Assembly: GCA_963977005.1 (NCBI GenBank)
Contig: CAXBMQ010000007.1
Span: forward strand, 1-64,000
Source: CAXBCP01 sp963977005
Lineage (GTDB): Bacteria; Pseudomonadota; Alphaproteobacteria; MPNO01; UBA830
Reading direction: 5' to 3'
Length of the DNA stretch: 64,000 bases
Within the stretch, counting starts at the first letter, position 1. Each line of letters begins with the position of its first letter. The notes below the pieces were generated by a model, which was not told the DNA's origin, made no database searches, and saw only the letters and a program-made list of their open reading frames with translations. The position numbers and the translations under genes were made by a program. Positions 44,753-54,070 of the stretch are shown here, piece after piece.

Positions 44753-45442
44753 TCAAAGCAGTCCCATCGACTTGAAGCTTTCATGCCCCGATTTCGAAAT
44801 CACCACGTGATCGTGCAGCACGATGCCGAGGAGCGCCCCGGCGTCGCGGACTTCCTCGGTCATCTCGACGTCCGCGCGGGACGGGGTCGGGTCGCCGGAC
44901 GGATGATTGTGCACCATGATGATTGCGGTTGCCCCGTGTTCCAGCGCCCGTTTCACCACCTCGCGCGGATAGACGGCCGTGCGGTTTACGGTGCCGGTGC
45001 CCTGTACCTCGTCGGCGATCAGGCGATTCTTGGAATCGAGGAACAGCAGGCGGAATTCCTCTGTCCGGCCGTGGCCCATGGCAACGCGGAGGTAATCGAT
45101 CAGTTTGGTCCAGGAGGACAGGACCGGCCCGTCGGAAATCTCTTCCCGCACGGCGCGGCGGGCGGTCTCCGCCGCCACCGCGATCAGGGCGATGGTGGCT
45201 TCGCTGACGCCTTTGACGGTGGCAAGCTCCGCCGCGGGTGCGGCCAGCACACCGGCGACCGACCCGAAGCGGTCGATCAGCGCCTTCGCCGTTGGCTTGG
45301 TATCGCCCTGGCGGCGCACCCCGAACAGCAGGTATTCCAGCAGCTCGTAATCGGCGAGGCTGTCGGCGCCGCGGTCGAGCACGCGGCGGCGTAGCCGCTC
45401 GCGGTGGCCGAGATGATGGGGCTTGTCTTGCATGTCGGACAT
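44753..45442 (-). CDS. radC: RadC-family JAB/MPN domain protein
   Basis: A 229-residue RadC. The N-terminal part has helix-hairpin-helix segments; the MPN domain bears the JAMM metal motif VHNHPSGDPTPSRAD (177-191) with His178, His180 and Asp191. Although named for DNA repair, E. coli RadC has no proven repair role; homologs are also found in anti-phage contexts. This one is in an ordinary setting, convergent with the azoreductase. In many alphaproteobacteria radC lies beside map and sfsA, which here are about 7 kb away. Confidence 0.93.
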   Translation of the reverse strand: MSDMQDKPHHLGHRERLRRRVLDRGADSLADYELLEYLLFGVRRQGDTKPTAKALIDRFGSVAGVLAAPAAELATVKGVSEATIALIAVAAETARRAVREEISDGPVLSSWTKLIDYLRVAMGHGRTEEFRLLFLDSKNRLIADEVQGTGTVNRTAVYPREVVKRALEHGATAIIMVHNHPSGDPTPSRADVEMTEEVRDAGALLGIVLHDHVVISKSGHESFKSMGLL

Positions 45443-45483
45443 AGCTTTATTGTGAGGCGCGAATATTCATAGGACAACCATCG

Positions 45484-46266
45484 ATGGCCATCTTTCCCAG
45501 TCTGTTTCTCTCCCACGGATCGCCCATGACGGTGATCGAAGACAGCCGCGCGCGGCGATATCTGTCTGGGTTGGGGGAAGAGATTGGCAGGCCCGAGGCG
45601 ATCATCATGGTATCGGCACATTGGGAGTATCCGGTACTTGCGATGACGACGGCCGACAAACTTGAAACGATCCACGATTTTGGCGGATTCCCGCAGGCAT
45701 TGTTCGATTGCCGATACGAACCGCCCGGTATCGGGTCATTGGCGGGGCGTGTATCGGGTTTGGCAGGTCAGGCAGGCTTCGACCTCTATGCCGATCCGCG
45801 TCGCGGTATCGATCATGGCGGCTGGACACCGCTGATACTGATGTATCCTGACGCCGATATCCCCACAGCCCAGATCTCCCTCGAGACGGCCCGTGGACCG
45901 GCCCATCAGCTCGCCGTTGGCAAAGCGCTGGCGGCTCTGCGGGAGGAGGGCGTTCTGGTCATTGGTTCCGGCAGCATGACCCACAATCTGCGTACGCTGG
46001 TTCGCGACGAACCTGACAGTGAGGGTGCCGACTGGGCGGTTGCGTTTTCCGAATGGGTGGCTGATGCACTCGCCGACGGCCGGGTCGGCGATTTGCTGAA
46101 CTGGAAAGACCTCGCGCCGAATGCAGAGTATGCCCATCCGAGCGACGAACATTTTCTGCCGCTATTTACCGCGCTGGGCGCTGGCGGAGAGTCACCGAAA
46201 GCCGAACGCATACACAGCAGCTTCACCTATGGCACACAATCCATGGACTGCTACGCATTCGGTTAG
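45484..46266 (+). CDS. DODA-type extradiol ring-cleavage dioxygenase (LigB/YgiD-like)
   Basis: A 260-residue dioxygenase of the class III extradiol family. SHGSPMTVIED (10-20) includes His11, VSAHWEYP (43-50) His46, SMTHNL (His about 165), and EYAHPSDEHFLPLF (about 215-228) the last ligand His; together these form the metal site. Relatives cleave DOPA or protocatechuate-type catechols. Its stop overlaps that of the TAXI gene by four bases. Substrate and partners are unknown, but a nearby UbiD and oxygenase set is consistent with aromatic breakdown. Confidence 0.88.
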   Translation: MAIFPSLFLSHGSPMTVIEDSRARRYLSGLGEEIGRPEAIIMVSAHWEYPVLAMTTADKLETIHDFGGFPQALFDCRYEPPGIGSLAGRVSGLAGQAGFDLYADPRRGIDHGGWTPLILMYPDADIPTAQISLETARGPAHQLAVGKALAALREEGVLVIGSGSMTHNLRTLVRDEPDSEGADWAVAFSEWVADALADGRVGDLLNWKDLAPNAEYAHPSDEHFLPLFTALGAGGESPKAERIHSSFTYGTQSMDCYAFG

Positions 46267-47612
46267 GACTTCTCCGCCGTTTCCTCTGCTTCATCCGCCT
46301 TGCGGTGCAGCATGTTTCGCATCAGGTCGATATGGAACCGCAGGGTGTAGTGCATGTCGCGGTAGCCGACCGGCACATTGACTTGGCTGACTTCTTCGTC
46401 GATCTCGTCCAGCCGGTCGAAGGCTGCCTTGCGTTCCGCCGCCGTCGTCGCGTCGCGCACCTGTACCTCCACGGCGACCATTTCCTTATACCAGCGCACA
46501 ATGCGCGAGCGCATGCGCCATTTATACAGCGGCGGCACAATACGCATCAGCGGGATCAGCAGGGTGACAAGCGGCAGCAACAGGATCGACAGCCGGATAA
46601 TCATGTCCGCAACCCAGTAGGGCAGGTAACGGTCCAGCAGGGACGGGCCATCCTCGAGATAGCGCTTGGCCTTGTCGGTCAGCGGGAAGTCGAGATACTT
46701 GGCCGACGGAAAATCCCGCGGCCGTTCGAACAGGCCGCCCGGGCCGTGGATTTCACTCATTGCCCGCAGAAGGAGCGTGCGCAGCGCCGGGTGCAGCCGG
46801 TCATGGATGATCATGGTCGCCGCCGCCGCCAGCAGCGTCTTGTCGGTGGCGGGCACGTCGTCTTCGAAATTCACCAGGCCACGCGGCAGGAGAACCTTCG
46901 ACATGTACAGATAGTGACGGGTATAGGCCTCGGCCCGCCTGAAGGTCATCAGTTCCAGTCTGCGGTCTTCGATCAGTGCGCGGATCACGGGCGATTCCGC
47001 CGATGCAATGTAGAAAGCAGCGTCGATCTTGCCGCTGCGCAGCGCATCTGCCGACGGCTTGCCGCCCTGATCCTGAATTGACGTGTTCTGCCGGTTGATT
47101 CCGTTCCGTGCGAGGATCGGTTCGACGAATGTGCGCGTACCCGATCCGACGCCGCCGATGGCGACCGTTCGGCCCTTCAGGTCGCTCAGCAGATCAACCT
47201 CGCTGCCGGCCCGGTGAAATACCCAGAGCGGTTCGAAGTACAGGCTGCCTAACGCGTAGAGTTCGTCCTTTTCGTCCGGTTTGCCGATCCCGCTTTGAAC
47301 GAATGCCGCGTCGACCCTTCCGCTGCGCAGCAATTCGAGGTTCTGAACCGAACCCGATGTCACCTCGATTTTCAGTTCGACCCCTTCGCGGGCGAGGACC
47401 TTCTTGTATTTCCGGGCAAAGGCGTAATACGCGCCCGACGTTCCCCCGCTGGCGATGGTCAGGCTGTCCGGCGGGGCCGGCTGGATAAACTTGCCCGCGA
47501 CCGCAAAGCCGATGGCGATAATGACCAGCGGCGGTCCCAGCACGCCGAGTTTCGCCGCGAGCGTGCCGCGCAGCATGCGTTTAAAAAAATTGGGACGGTT
47601 TTTGTCCGCCAT
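46263..47612 (-). CDS. TAXI-family TRAP transporter solute-binding subunit
   Basis: A 449-residue protein. TM1 (about 17-37) anchors a TAXI-type binding domain (LTIASGGTSGAYYAFARKY and LKGRTVAIGGVGSGTRTFVEPI, in parts, with the periplasmic fold to about 330). It ends in a second membrane segment (RLSILLLPLVTLLIPLM) and a cytoplasmic coiled region. This membrane-anchored, C-terminally extended version differs from plain TAXI proteins of about 320 residues and has no permease gene beside it, so it may sense rather than transport. Start ATG 47612; a frame to 47684 is open but lacks a signal. Confidence 0.88.
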   Translation of the reverse strand: MADKNRPNFFKRMLRGTLAAKLGVLGPPLVIIAIGFAVAGKFIQPAPPDSLTIASGGTSGAYYAFARKYKKVLAREGVELKIEVTSGSVQNLELLRSGRVDAAFVQSGIGKPDEKDELYALGSLYFEPLWVFHRAGSEVDLLSDLKGRTVAIGGVGSGTRTFVEPILARNGINRQNTSIQDQGGKPSADALRSGKIDAAFYIASAESPVIRALIEDRRLELMTFRRAEAYTRHYLYMSKVLLPRGLVNFEDDVPATDKTLLAAAATMIIHDRLHPALRTLLLRAMSEIHGPGGLFERPRDFPSAKYLDFPLTDKAKRYLEDGPSLLDRYLPYWVADMIIRLSILLLPLVTLLIPLMRIVPPLYKWRMRSRIVRWYKEMVAVEVQVRDATTAAERKAAFDRLDEIDEEVSQVNVPVGYRDMHYTLRFHIDLMRNMLHRKADEAEETAEKS

Positions 47613-47743
47613 GATCGTGACTTTCCGTGTGAGCGCCGGTTCCCGGGGGATTCTTATCACCCGGTGCGGAAATCGTCTCGCCATTTCTCAGTCGCGGTTT
47701 CGCTGATACAATTCCGGCGATGGCGACGAACAGGGAGACCGAT

Positions 47744-48628
47744 ATGACACCGAATTCGCTTGTCCGCCGTATCGCAAAGCCGGGTCTTGTCGCCGGGGTG
47801 GTTGTCGGGATTGCCGTTGCGCTGCCGGCGGCGGCCATCGCGTCCTGTGCCGGCATGGCCCGGGCGCCCGGCTTTTCGCCGCATCCTTACTTTCAGAAGG
47901 CATCGTTCCTCAAATCGCCGACGGTTCTGGCGCAATCGGGCCCGCAAAGCCGGGCGCCGACCGCTGTTCCGCAGAACCATATGCGGATCACGTTCATCGG
48001 CCATTCCACGTTCGAGATCGAAACGCCCGAGGGCGCCCGTGCGCAGACCGACTTTAACGATTATGTGCAGGGTGCCGGCCGCATCCCGCATATCGTGACC
48101 ATGAATAACAGCCATGACAGCCATTTCTCCTATGCCCCGATGAAGGAGATTCAACACGTGCTGCGCGGCTGGGATCCGGACGGAGGCGTCGCCAAGCACA
48201 ACCTGATGTTCCGCGACCTTCGCGTGCGCAACGTGCCGACCAACCTCGTCGACCGTGGCGCCGGCAAGCTTTCAAACGGCAATTCGATGTTCGTCTTCGA
48301 GGTCGCCGGGCTCTGCGCGGTTCATATCAGCCACCTGCACCACTACCTGTCGAAGAACCAGCTCCGCGCGCTCGGGCTTATCGATATTGCCTTCGCGCCG
48401 ATCGACGGCATGTGGACGATGAGCCATGACGAGCTGTTCCGCGTGCTCGGCGATATCAAGGCGCGTATGATCATTCCGATGCATTTCGGATCGATGGGAG
48501 GCGTGGAAGCGTTCGTCGCCCGCGCGCAAAAGACCTGGACCGTCCGAAAGCATCCGTCGCGCACCATCACGCTCAGTCTGCGTGACATGCCGAAGACGCC
48601 CGAAGTGGTGTTTTTGCAGGGGTACTAG
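47744..48628 (+). CDS. MBL-fold metallohydrolase, exported
   Basis: A 294-residue protein with an N-terminal membrane/signal segment (14-34) and a metallo-beta-lactamase fold of the UlaG/PF13483-like group: GHSTFEIETPEG (86-97), NNSHDSHFS (121-129) as the metal loop, HISHLHHYL (194-202), PIDGMW (Asp221) and MIIPMHFGS (243-251). GGGAGA before the ATG at 47744 is better than the upstream ATG at 47720. Function may be an esterase or lactonase; unknown. A second, broken copy of its 3' part lies at 50418-50496, beyond the protease gene. Confidence 0.88.
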   Translation: MTPNSLVRRIAKPGLVAGVVVGIAVALPAAAIASCAGMARAPGFSPHPYFQKASFLKSPTVLAQSGPQSRAPTAVPQNHMRITFIGHSTFEIETPEGARAQTDFNDYVQGAGRIPHIVTMNNSHDSHFSYAPMKEIQHVLRGWDPDGGVAKHNLMFRDLRVRNVPTNLVDRGAGKLSNGNSMFVFEVAGLCAVHISHLHHYLSKNQLRALGLIDIAFAPIDGMWTMSHDELFRVLGDIKARMIIPMHFGSMGGVEAFVARAQKTWTVRKHPSRTITLSLRDMPKTPEVVFLQGY

Positions 48629-48748
48629 GACACTACCGCGGTTCGGCGAAGCTCGCCCGTCTTGGCAGGATAAAGCTCCCGCGGTCTGCCGGCACCCCGG
48701 CGCCCCGTTTTTTGATGGCCCGGGGGGCGGCGCCTGATAAGGTTCGGA

Positions 48749-50332
48749 ATGGATGCAGGCGTGAAATCGGAAGAACCTGCCGCCGGGCTTGCCGACGGCC
48801 TCGCTGTGCTGCGATGCACCACCGGCCCCTCCCGCGGGAAGACCACGGTCCTCAACGGGAGCGCTCTTGATGTCGTTCTGTCCGACGAACACTTCGTCCG
48901 CATAACCGAGGCATCGCCGGAGGAAACGGCGGAGGACGTCATCGCGCGGCTGCATCGCGCCGGCAACACCTATGAACTGGAAGCATCTGCGGACCGTCCC
49001 GTTTGGGTGAACGGCGACCGGACGACCCAGCGCGTGCTTCGGAACGGCGACATGATCGAGTTCGGCGAAACGGGCCCATTGGCCCGGTTCCGGATTTACG
49101 GGCCGGACAAAGGCCTGCGCAAAACGACATCGGAGATTCTGGGCGATTGCGTCGCGTATATGCGGTCCAGCCGTCAGCCTCCGCTCAAAAGAGCCTATCG
49201 CGTCGTCTGCAGTCTGTTGAGGCAGCTATCGCGGGAGACCACGATCCTTTTTCGGACGATGGTCATATTCGCGGTTCTCGTTCTGGCCGGGCTGGCATAT
49301 CAGCAGCACCGGCTCAACGATCTGCTTCAGCAGCGGATGGAGATGGACGCGGCCCGGCTCGACAGTTTTGCCGCCGCGATTGCCCGTTCGAACGAACAGG
49401 CGTTAAGGCAGCGCGATTTCGACGCGTTGCGTCGCGAACTGGCGGTCAGGTTGTCGGTAAATGCCGAACGTCTTGCGGCGCTGGAAAAAAGATCGCAGGC
49501 AAGCGCCCGGATAATCGCCGAGGCATTGCCATCCATTCTGTTCCTTCAGGGCGCGTACGGCGTTCGGGAAAGGACATCCAAACGGATGTTGCGCCAGGTG
49601 GTCGACGGTGACGGAAACCCGTTGATGTCGCCGGTCGGCCAGCCGTTGCTGTCTCTGGAAGGCACCGGGCCTGTCGCCGAACGCCGCTTTACCGGGACCG
49701 GATTCGCCGTCGGTGAAAAGGGCGCGCTGGTGACCAATCGCCATGTTGCGCTGCCGTGGGAATACGATGGTAGCGCAGAAGCGCTGGCAGCACAGAACCT
49801 GGAGCCGGTAATGATCCGGTTTATCGCCTATCAGCCCGGCGCGGCTTCTGCGCTGCCGATCGAATTGCGGCTTGCCCGCAAGGATGCGGATCTCGCGATC
49901 CTCCGCACGACAGGAAATACCGCCGCTATTCCGGGGCTGAAACTGGCCGCTACCGCCCCGGCGGCGGGCGATGAAGTCATTGTTATGGGGTATCCGACGG
50001 GGCTGCGTTCGATGCTGGCCCAAACGGGCGACGCTTTTATCGAAGAACTGCAGAAATCCAAGGATACCGGTTTCTGGACCGTCGCCGCCCGGCTGGCCCG
50101 GGAAGGGTTTATCGCGCCGTTGGCAAGCCGCGGTATTGTCGGTCAGGTTTCGGCGGCAACAATCGTTTACGATGCCGAAACAACCGAAGGCGGCAGTGGC
50201 GGTCCGGTGCTCGATACCGATGGCACGGTAATTGCCGTGAATACCGCGATACTTCCGGAATTCGGTGGCTCGAATTTGGGGGTGCCGGCTCAGAAGGTGC
50301 GGGAACTTCTTGAGGATGCCGGATTGCTGTGA
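48749..50332 (+). CDS. FHA domain-transmembrane-trypsin-like serine protease fusion
   Basis: A 527-residue inner-membrane protein. Residues about 15-117 form a likely FHA (phosphothreonine-binding) beta sandwich (VWVNGDRTTQRVLRNGDMIEF near 85-105 is its core). TM near 169-184 puts the C-terminal part in the periplasm, where a coiled-coil (190-260) leads to a trypsin-like protease: His332 in TNRHVALPW, Asp381 in DADLAILRT, Ser483 in GGSGGPVL. All triad residues are intact. Domains in this order suggest a phosphorylation signal outside or inside the cell linked to proteolysis. No PDZ domain. Partners unknown. Confidence 0.85.
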   Translation: MDAGVKSEEPAAGLADGLAVLRCTTGPSRGKTTVLNGSALDVVLSDEHFVRITEASPEETAEDVIARLHRAGNTYELEASADRPVWVNGDRTTQRVLRNGDMIEFGETGPLARFRIYGPDKGLRKTTSEILGDCVAYMRSSRQPPLKRAYRVVCSLLRQLSRETTILFRTMVIFAVLVLAGLAYQQHRLNDLLQQRMEMDAARLDSFAAAIARSNEQALRQRDFDALRRELAVRLSVNAERLAALEKRSQASARIIAEALPSILFLQGAYGVRERTSKRMLRQVVDGDGNPLMSPVGQPLLSLEGTGPVAERRFTGTGFAVGEKGALVTNRHVALPWEYDGSAEALAAQNLEPVMIRFIAYQPGAASALPIELRLARKDADLAILRTTGNTAAIPGLKLAATAPAAGDEVIVMGYPTGLRSMLAQTGDAFIEELQKSKDTGFWTVAARLAREGFIAPLASRGIVGQVSAATIVYDAETTEGGSGGPVLDTDGTVIAVNTAILPEFGGSNLGVPAQKVRELLEDAGLL

Positions 50333-50417
50333 ATTGGGCAGGTGATCCCGTGGGGCACCCGTGCAGGGCGGCTTGTACGTTACGTAAGCAAGATCGATGA
50401 GATTTCGACTCTGTCTT

Positions 50418-50496
50418 CTGGTTGGTATCGCGTCCGCGCCGTTCGACGGCGTGTGCCATGAGCCATCATGAATTGTTCCGCGTGCTCATCCAATAA
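50418..50496 (+). pseudogene. Remnant of a second MBL-fold gene copy
   Basis: In frame this reads LVGIASAPFDGV, then after a one-base frame change MSHHELFRVLIQ and TAA. The intact gene at 48377-48448 reads LIDIAFAPIDGMWTMSHDELFRVL at the same spot. The DNA is alike over about 72 bases; for example GCGCCGTTCGACGGCGTGTG versus GCGCCGATCGACGGCATGTG. Bases are lost between the two blocks, and nothing similar follows. It overlaps the end of the hybrid kinase by 11 bases. Confidence 0.75.
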
Positions 50497-52189
50497 TTTC
50501 ATCGAAGTCGTCCAGGAGTCCGCCGAGGTCTGCCGCGAGTTCGTCGGCGTTCTCTGGCACCTTTGACCCACCCGCCGCAACAGCTCCGGTTGCCGCCTCG
50601 ACCTGTTCGCCGCACTGGCGTCTCAGGGCCGCGGTGATCAGGGCCGGATCGATCGGTTTCGCCACGTAATCGTCCATGCCGGCCTCAAGATATGTCTCGC
50701 GATCGCCCTTCATGGCATTTGCGGTGAGCGCGATGATCGGCGTTTCGCCTGCGGGGCCCGACAATTCGCGAATGCGCCGGGTGGCCGAGACGCCGTCCAT
50801 CTCCGGCATATGGACATCCATCAGGATAACGTCATAGGTCTGGCTGGTTGCCGCGGTGATCGCTTCGGCACCGTTCGCGACCGTATCCACCCGGTGGCCC
50901 GCCCGCTCGAGCATGGCGCGGATGACGGTCTGATTAACGCTGTTATCTTCCGCGACGAGGATCCGCAAGGGCTCTACCGCACAACCGTCTGTGGTTGGGA
51001 AAAGCTCCTCCCGCAGCGCCGCCGGGTCGCCCCCCGCAGAGACGATTGTAAACCAGAACGACGCGCCCTTGCCCGGCATGCTCTCGACGCCGATTTTTCC
51101 GCCGAGTGCGTGGGCGAGTTCCCGGGACACCGCAAGCCCGAGGCCTGAGCCGCCATAACGGCGCGAAACGGTCGAATCCGCCTGGGTTAACTTGTCGAAC
51201 AGTTTTTCCTGGATTCCGGGCGATATGCCTGTTCCGGTATCGCGAACCTCGAAGCGTGTCTCGACCTTGCCGGACGTGGTCGGTACCTGGCGAATACGGA
51301 TCGAGATATCTCCCTTGTCGGTGAATTTCAGGGCATTTGACAACAGGTTGAACAGGATCTGGCGGATACGCGTGGGATCCGAGCGCAGAATTCCCACCGG
51401 CGTGGACCCGTATTCCACCGAATAAGTGAGTCCCTGGGCGGCAGCTTTCGGCAGCCAGAGTGCAGAGACGGATTCGACCAGCGCTTCGAGGTCGAAGTCG
51501 ATTTCCTCCAGTTCTAGCCGCCCGGCCTCGATCTTTGACAGGTCGAGGATATCGTTGAGCAGCGACATCAGAATCTTGCCGGAGTCATGGATCGTTTCGA
51601 CCTGGTCGCGGACATGGCCGTCGATCTCGCTGCCCAACAGGTGATTTGCCATGCCGAGAATGCCGTTCATCGGTGTCCGGATTTCGTGGCTCATCGTGGC
51701 CAGAAACTGGGACTTGGCCTCGTTTGCGATCTCCGCCCGGTCGCGCGCCTCGCGAATCTCTTCGAGGCGCTCTTCGGTCTGTTCCACATTTGCGGCGATC
51801 AGCGCGTGACCGGTGCCAATTCCGAAGAACGCATCGGCCTGCGTCACGATAAAGCCTCGCATCAGCGCCGCGGATTCCGCCGTGGCGATCAGGCGGCTAA
51901 GCTCGTCGACCGACAGGTCGCTCGGCACAATCAGCGGATCATGCTGCATCAGGCTGGTGACCGGCTTTTTCTCGAAAAGCGGGCGGCCGAACTTGTCGGC
52001 GAGGCGCAGGATGAATTCCATCCGGTTGATCAGCCCGACGGGCCGGGACCCGTCGACCACGGCAAAGCCCGCGATGTTCTCGTCGGCCGAGAACAGATCG
52101 TAGACCGCGCTGCAGGTTTCGTCCGGAACGACCGTTCGGCGCGAAAGATTCAGGTCGTGAACTTGCATGGCGTCCGTCGCGTTGTTCAA
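50486..52189 (-). CDS. Hybrid sensor histidine kinase with CBS-like input and receiver domain
   Basis: A 567-residue cytoplasmic kinase. An N-terminal CBS-like region (about 5-90) of the DUF294/CBS style is followed by a short helical linker, the HisKA box FLATMSHEIRTP with His168, an N box NLLSNALKF (281-289), G1 DTGTGISPG (317-325), G2 GGSGLGLAVSREL, and a receiver with the phosphoacceptor Asp458 in VILMDVHMPEMDG. No membrane span, so it senses a soluble signal, perhaps an adenosyl ligand bound by the CBS part. No output partner is adjacent. The C-terminal tail after the receiver is acidic. Confidence 0.93.
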   Translation of the reverse strand: MNNATDAMQVHDLNLSRRTVVPDETCSAVYDLFSADENIAGFAVVDGSRPVGLINRMEFILRLADKFGRPLFEKKPVTSLMQHDPLIVPSDLSVDELSRLIATAESAALMRGFIVTQADAFFGIGTGHALIAANVEQTEERLEEIREARDRAEIANEAKSQFLATMSHEIRTPMNGILGMANHLLGSEIDGHVRDQVETIHDSGKILMSLLNDILDLSKIEAGRLELEEIDFDLEALVESVSALWLPKAAAQGLTYSVEYGSTPVGILRSDPTRIRQILFNLLSNALKFTDKGDISIRIRQVPTTSGKVETRFEVRDTGTGISPGIQEKLFDKLTQADSTVSRRYGGSGLGLAVSRELAHALGGKIGVESMPGKGASFWFTIVSAGGDPAALREELFPTTDGCAVEPLRILVAEDNSVNQTVIRAMLERAGHRVDTVANGAEAITAATSQTYDVILMDVHMPEMDGVSATRRIRELSGPAGETPIIALTANAMKGDRETYLEAGMDDYVAKPIDPALITAALRRQCGEQVEAATGAVAAGGSKVPENADELAADLGGLLDDFDEIIG

Positions 52190-52302
52190 CGAAATTGATG
52201 AACTGTAACAACGGTCTAGACGGAATGTCTTAAGGTCACCCTAATGTCATAAATGTTTCATTTTCGGCGCGGGTTTGCCGAAAAAACAGGCAAAAGCGGG
52301 GC

Positions 52303-53133
52303 TCAGTCCGTGTAGGGCGGCTTGGTATAGCCCTTGGGCGAGAGCGTAAAAATCTCCACACCGTCGGCGGTGACGCCGAGTGTGTGTTCGAACTGAGCGC
52401 TGATCGACCGGTCCTTCGTCACCGCGGTCCAGCCATCCGCCAGGATCTTCGTTTCCGGGCGTCCGGCGTTCACCATCGGCTCGATGGTGAAAAACATGCC
52501 TTCCCGCAGCGCCAGACCTTCGCCCGGGTTTCCGTAATGCAGCACGCTGGGTGGCGTATGGAAGACGCGGCCAAGGCCATGACCGCAGAAATCGCGGACC
52601 ACTGAAAACCGGTTGCCCTCGACATAGGACTGAATGGTGTGGCCGATATCGCCCAGTGTCGTGCCGGGTTTGACGATATCTATCGCCATCATCAGGGAAT
52701 CGTATGTCACATCGATCAGGCGCTGGGCTTTCACGCCGATCTTGCCGACCGGGAACATGCGCGATGAATCGCCGTACCAGCCGTCGAGGATCGGCGTGAC
52801 GTCGATATTCACAACGTCCCCTTCGCGCAGCACCTTGTCGCCCGGAATGCCGTGGCAGACCACGTGGTTGACGGACGTGCAGATGGATTTCGGAAACCCG
52901 CGATAGCCAAGCGGTGCAGGGACCGCGCCGTGATCGAGGGTGAACAGATGACAGATGCGGTTCAGGTCGTCGGTCGTCGCGCCGGGAACGACATGTTCGG
53001 TAATCATGTCGAGGCATTCGGCGGCAAGACGGCCAGCTTTACGCATGCCCTCGAATTCGTCGGGGCCGTGAATCACGATACCCGCCGGCGCGCCGACATC
53101 GGGTTCGTTATAGGGGGTGAACGTCTCGTTCAT
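52303..53133 (-). CDS. map: Methionine aminopeptidase, type I
   Basis: A 276-residue metalloprotease removing the initiator methionine. All five metal ligands are at the expected spacing: Asp111 (VVNIDVTP), Asp122 (GDSSRM), His185 (CGHGLG), Glu218 (FTIEPMV) and Glu249 (QFEHTLG), together with catalytic His94 (VVCHGIPG). AGGA precedes the ATG at 53133. Essential enzyme. Upstream in the same direction are a GST and sfsA, a common alphaproteobacterial neighbourhood. Confidence 0.96.
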   Translation of the reverse strand: MNETFTPYNEPDVGAPAGIVIHGPDEFEGMRKAGRLAAECLDMITEHVVPGATTDDLNRICHLFTLDHGAVPAPLGYRGFPKSICTSVNHVVCHGIPGDKVLREGDVVNIDVTPILDGWYGDSSRMFPVGKIGVKAQRLIDVTYDSLMMAIDIVKPGTTLGDIGHTIQSYVEGNRFSVVRDFCGHGLGRVFHTPPSVLHYGNPGEGLALREGMFFTIEPMVNAGRPETKILADGWTAVTKDRSISAQFEHTLGVTADGVEIFTLSPKGYTKPPYTD

Positions 53134-53289
53134 ATCGTCCTGTCTCGAATTTCCAACGTTTATAGGGCCTAGTCGGCGTCAGGGTCCAGCCTGACCGTCT
53201 AGGGAACTCCATTTCCATATAGCGCCGACATCGCCGAAGGCGAGGCCAGCCGGTCTGCACATGCGTGATTTGCCACCTACTTTGCGGTT

Positions 53290-54054
53290 TCAGACCTTCG
53301 CGTGTTTGGACCAGGGCCGTATCTCGAGAAATTCGGTCAGCCGCGCACCTGAATAGAACGCTTTGGCAAAAGCGGGGCGTTCCTGGATCCGCGCGTACCA
53401 ATCCGTAACACGCGGACACGATTTTTCCCACAGATCCGAAAGACCGAGATCCGCCATGCGGTCGATCAGCGGGGCAACGATCACGTCCGCCAGCGTATAC
53501 ATGTCCCCCAACAGCCAAGGTCCGTCGGCCAGCGCCTCCTCCATGCGCTGGGCGGTTTTGGTCATCTGGTCGAAGGATTCCTCGATATCCTCGTCGGAAA
53601 AGCCCGTTGGGCCCATACGCCGGAAAAAGCCCTTGCGCAGCGGTCGGACGTCCGCCTGTTCTTCGACGAAGCTTTGTTCGTCGAGCCCGTCGAACCGCGG
53701 CAGAAAGGCCATGTTGAACGAAGGGAAACGGACCGCGGCGGTCGGTACCTCTTCGATATAGCGCATCCATTTGCGCATCCTGGCGCGATCGTATGCATTG
53801 TCCGGGGTGAGAGGCTTCTCCGGGAAGACCTCGTCGAGATACTCGCAGATCACGCTCGAATCGATGACGATGAGCCCATCATGCACGAGCGACGGGACGA
53901 CGCCGTTCGGGTTGATCTTCAGGTATTCCGGATCGAGTTGTTCCTTGGCGCCAAGGTCGATCAGGTGGCTTTTATATTTCAGCCCCTTTTCCGCCATGCA
54001 CAGGCGGACCTTCTGGCTGCAGGTCGAATGATTGGCATGATAAAGTTCCAGCAT
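53290..54054 (-). CDS. Glutathione S-transferase family protein
   Basis: A 254-residue protein with an N-terminal thioredoxin-fold domain (LYHANHSTCSQKVRLC at 4-19, where Ser/Cys is the likely active residue, and SSVICEYLDEVFP with the cis-Pro region VVPSLVHDG before it) and an all-helical C-terminal domain. It is slightly long for a GST. Role likely detoxification with glutathione. Leftward between sfsA and map. Confidence 0.9.
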   Translation of the reverse strand: MLELYHANHSTCSQKVRLCMAEKGLKYKSHLIDLGAKEQLDPEYLKINPNGVVPSLVHDGLIVIDSSVICEYLDEVFPEKPLTPDNAYDRARMRKWMRYIEEVPTAAVRFPSFNMAFLPRFDGLDEQSFVEEQADVRPLRKGFFRRMGPTGFSDEDIEESFDQMTKTAQRMEEALADGPWLLGDMYTLADVIVAPLIDRMADLGLSDLWEKSCPRVTDWYARIQERPAFAKAFYSGARLTEFLEIRPWSKHAKV

Positions 54055-54070
54055 CTTCGGTGTCCTCGTT

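Noticed and set aside
50404..50472. Short frame starting MRFRLCLLVGIASAP as a secreted peptide
   Set aside because: It coincides with the MBL gene remnant and stops after a frame change, so the signal-like look is probably accidental.
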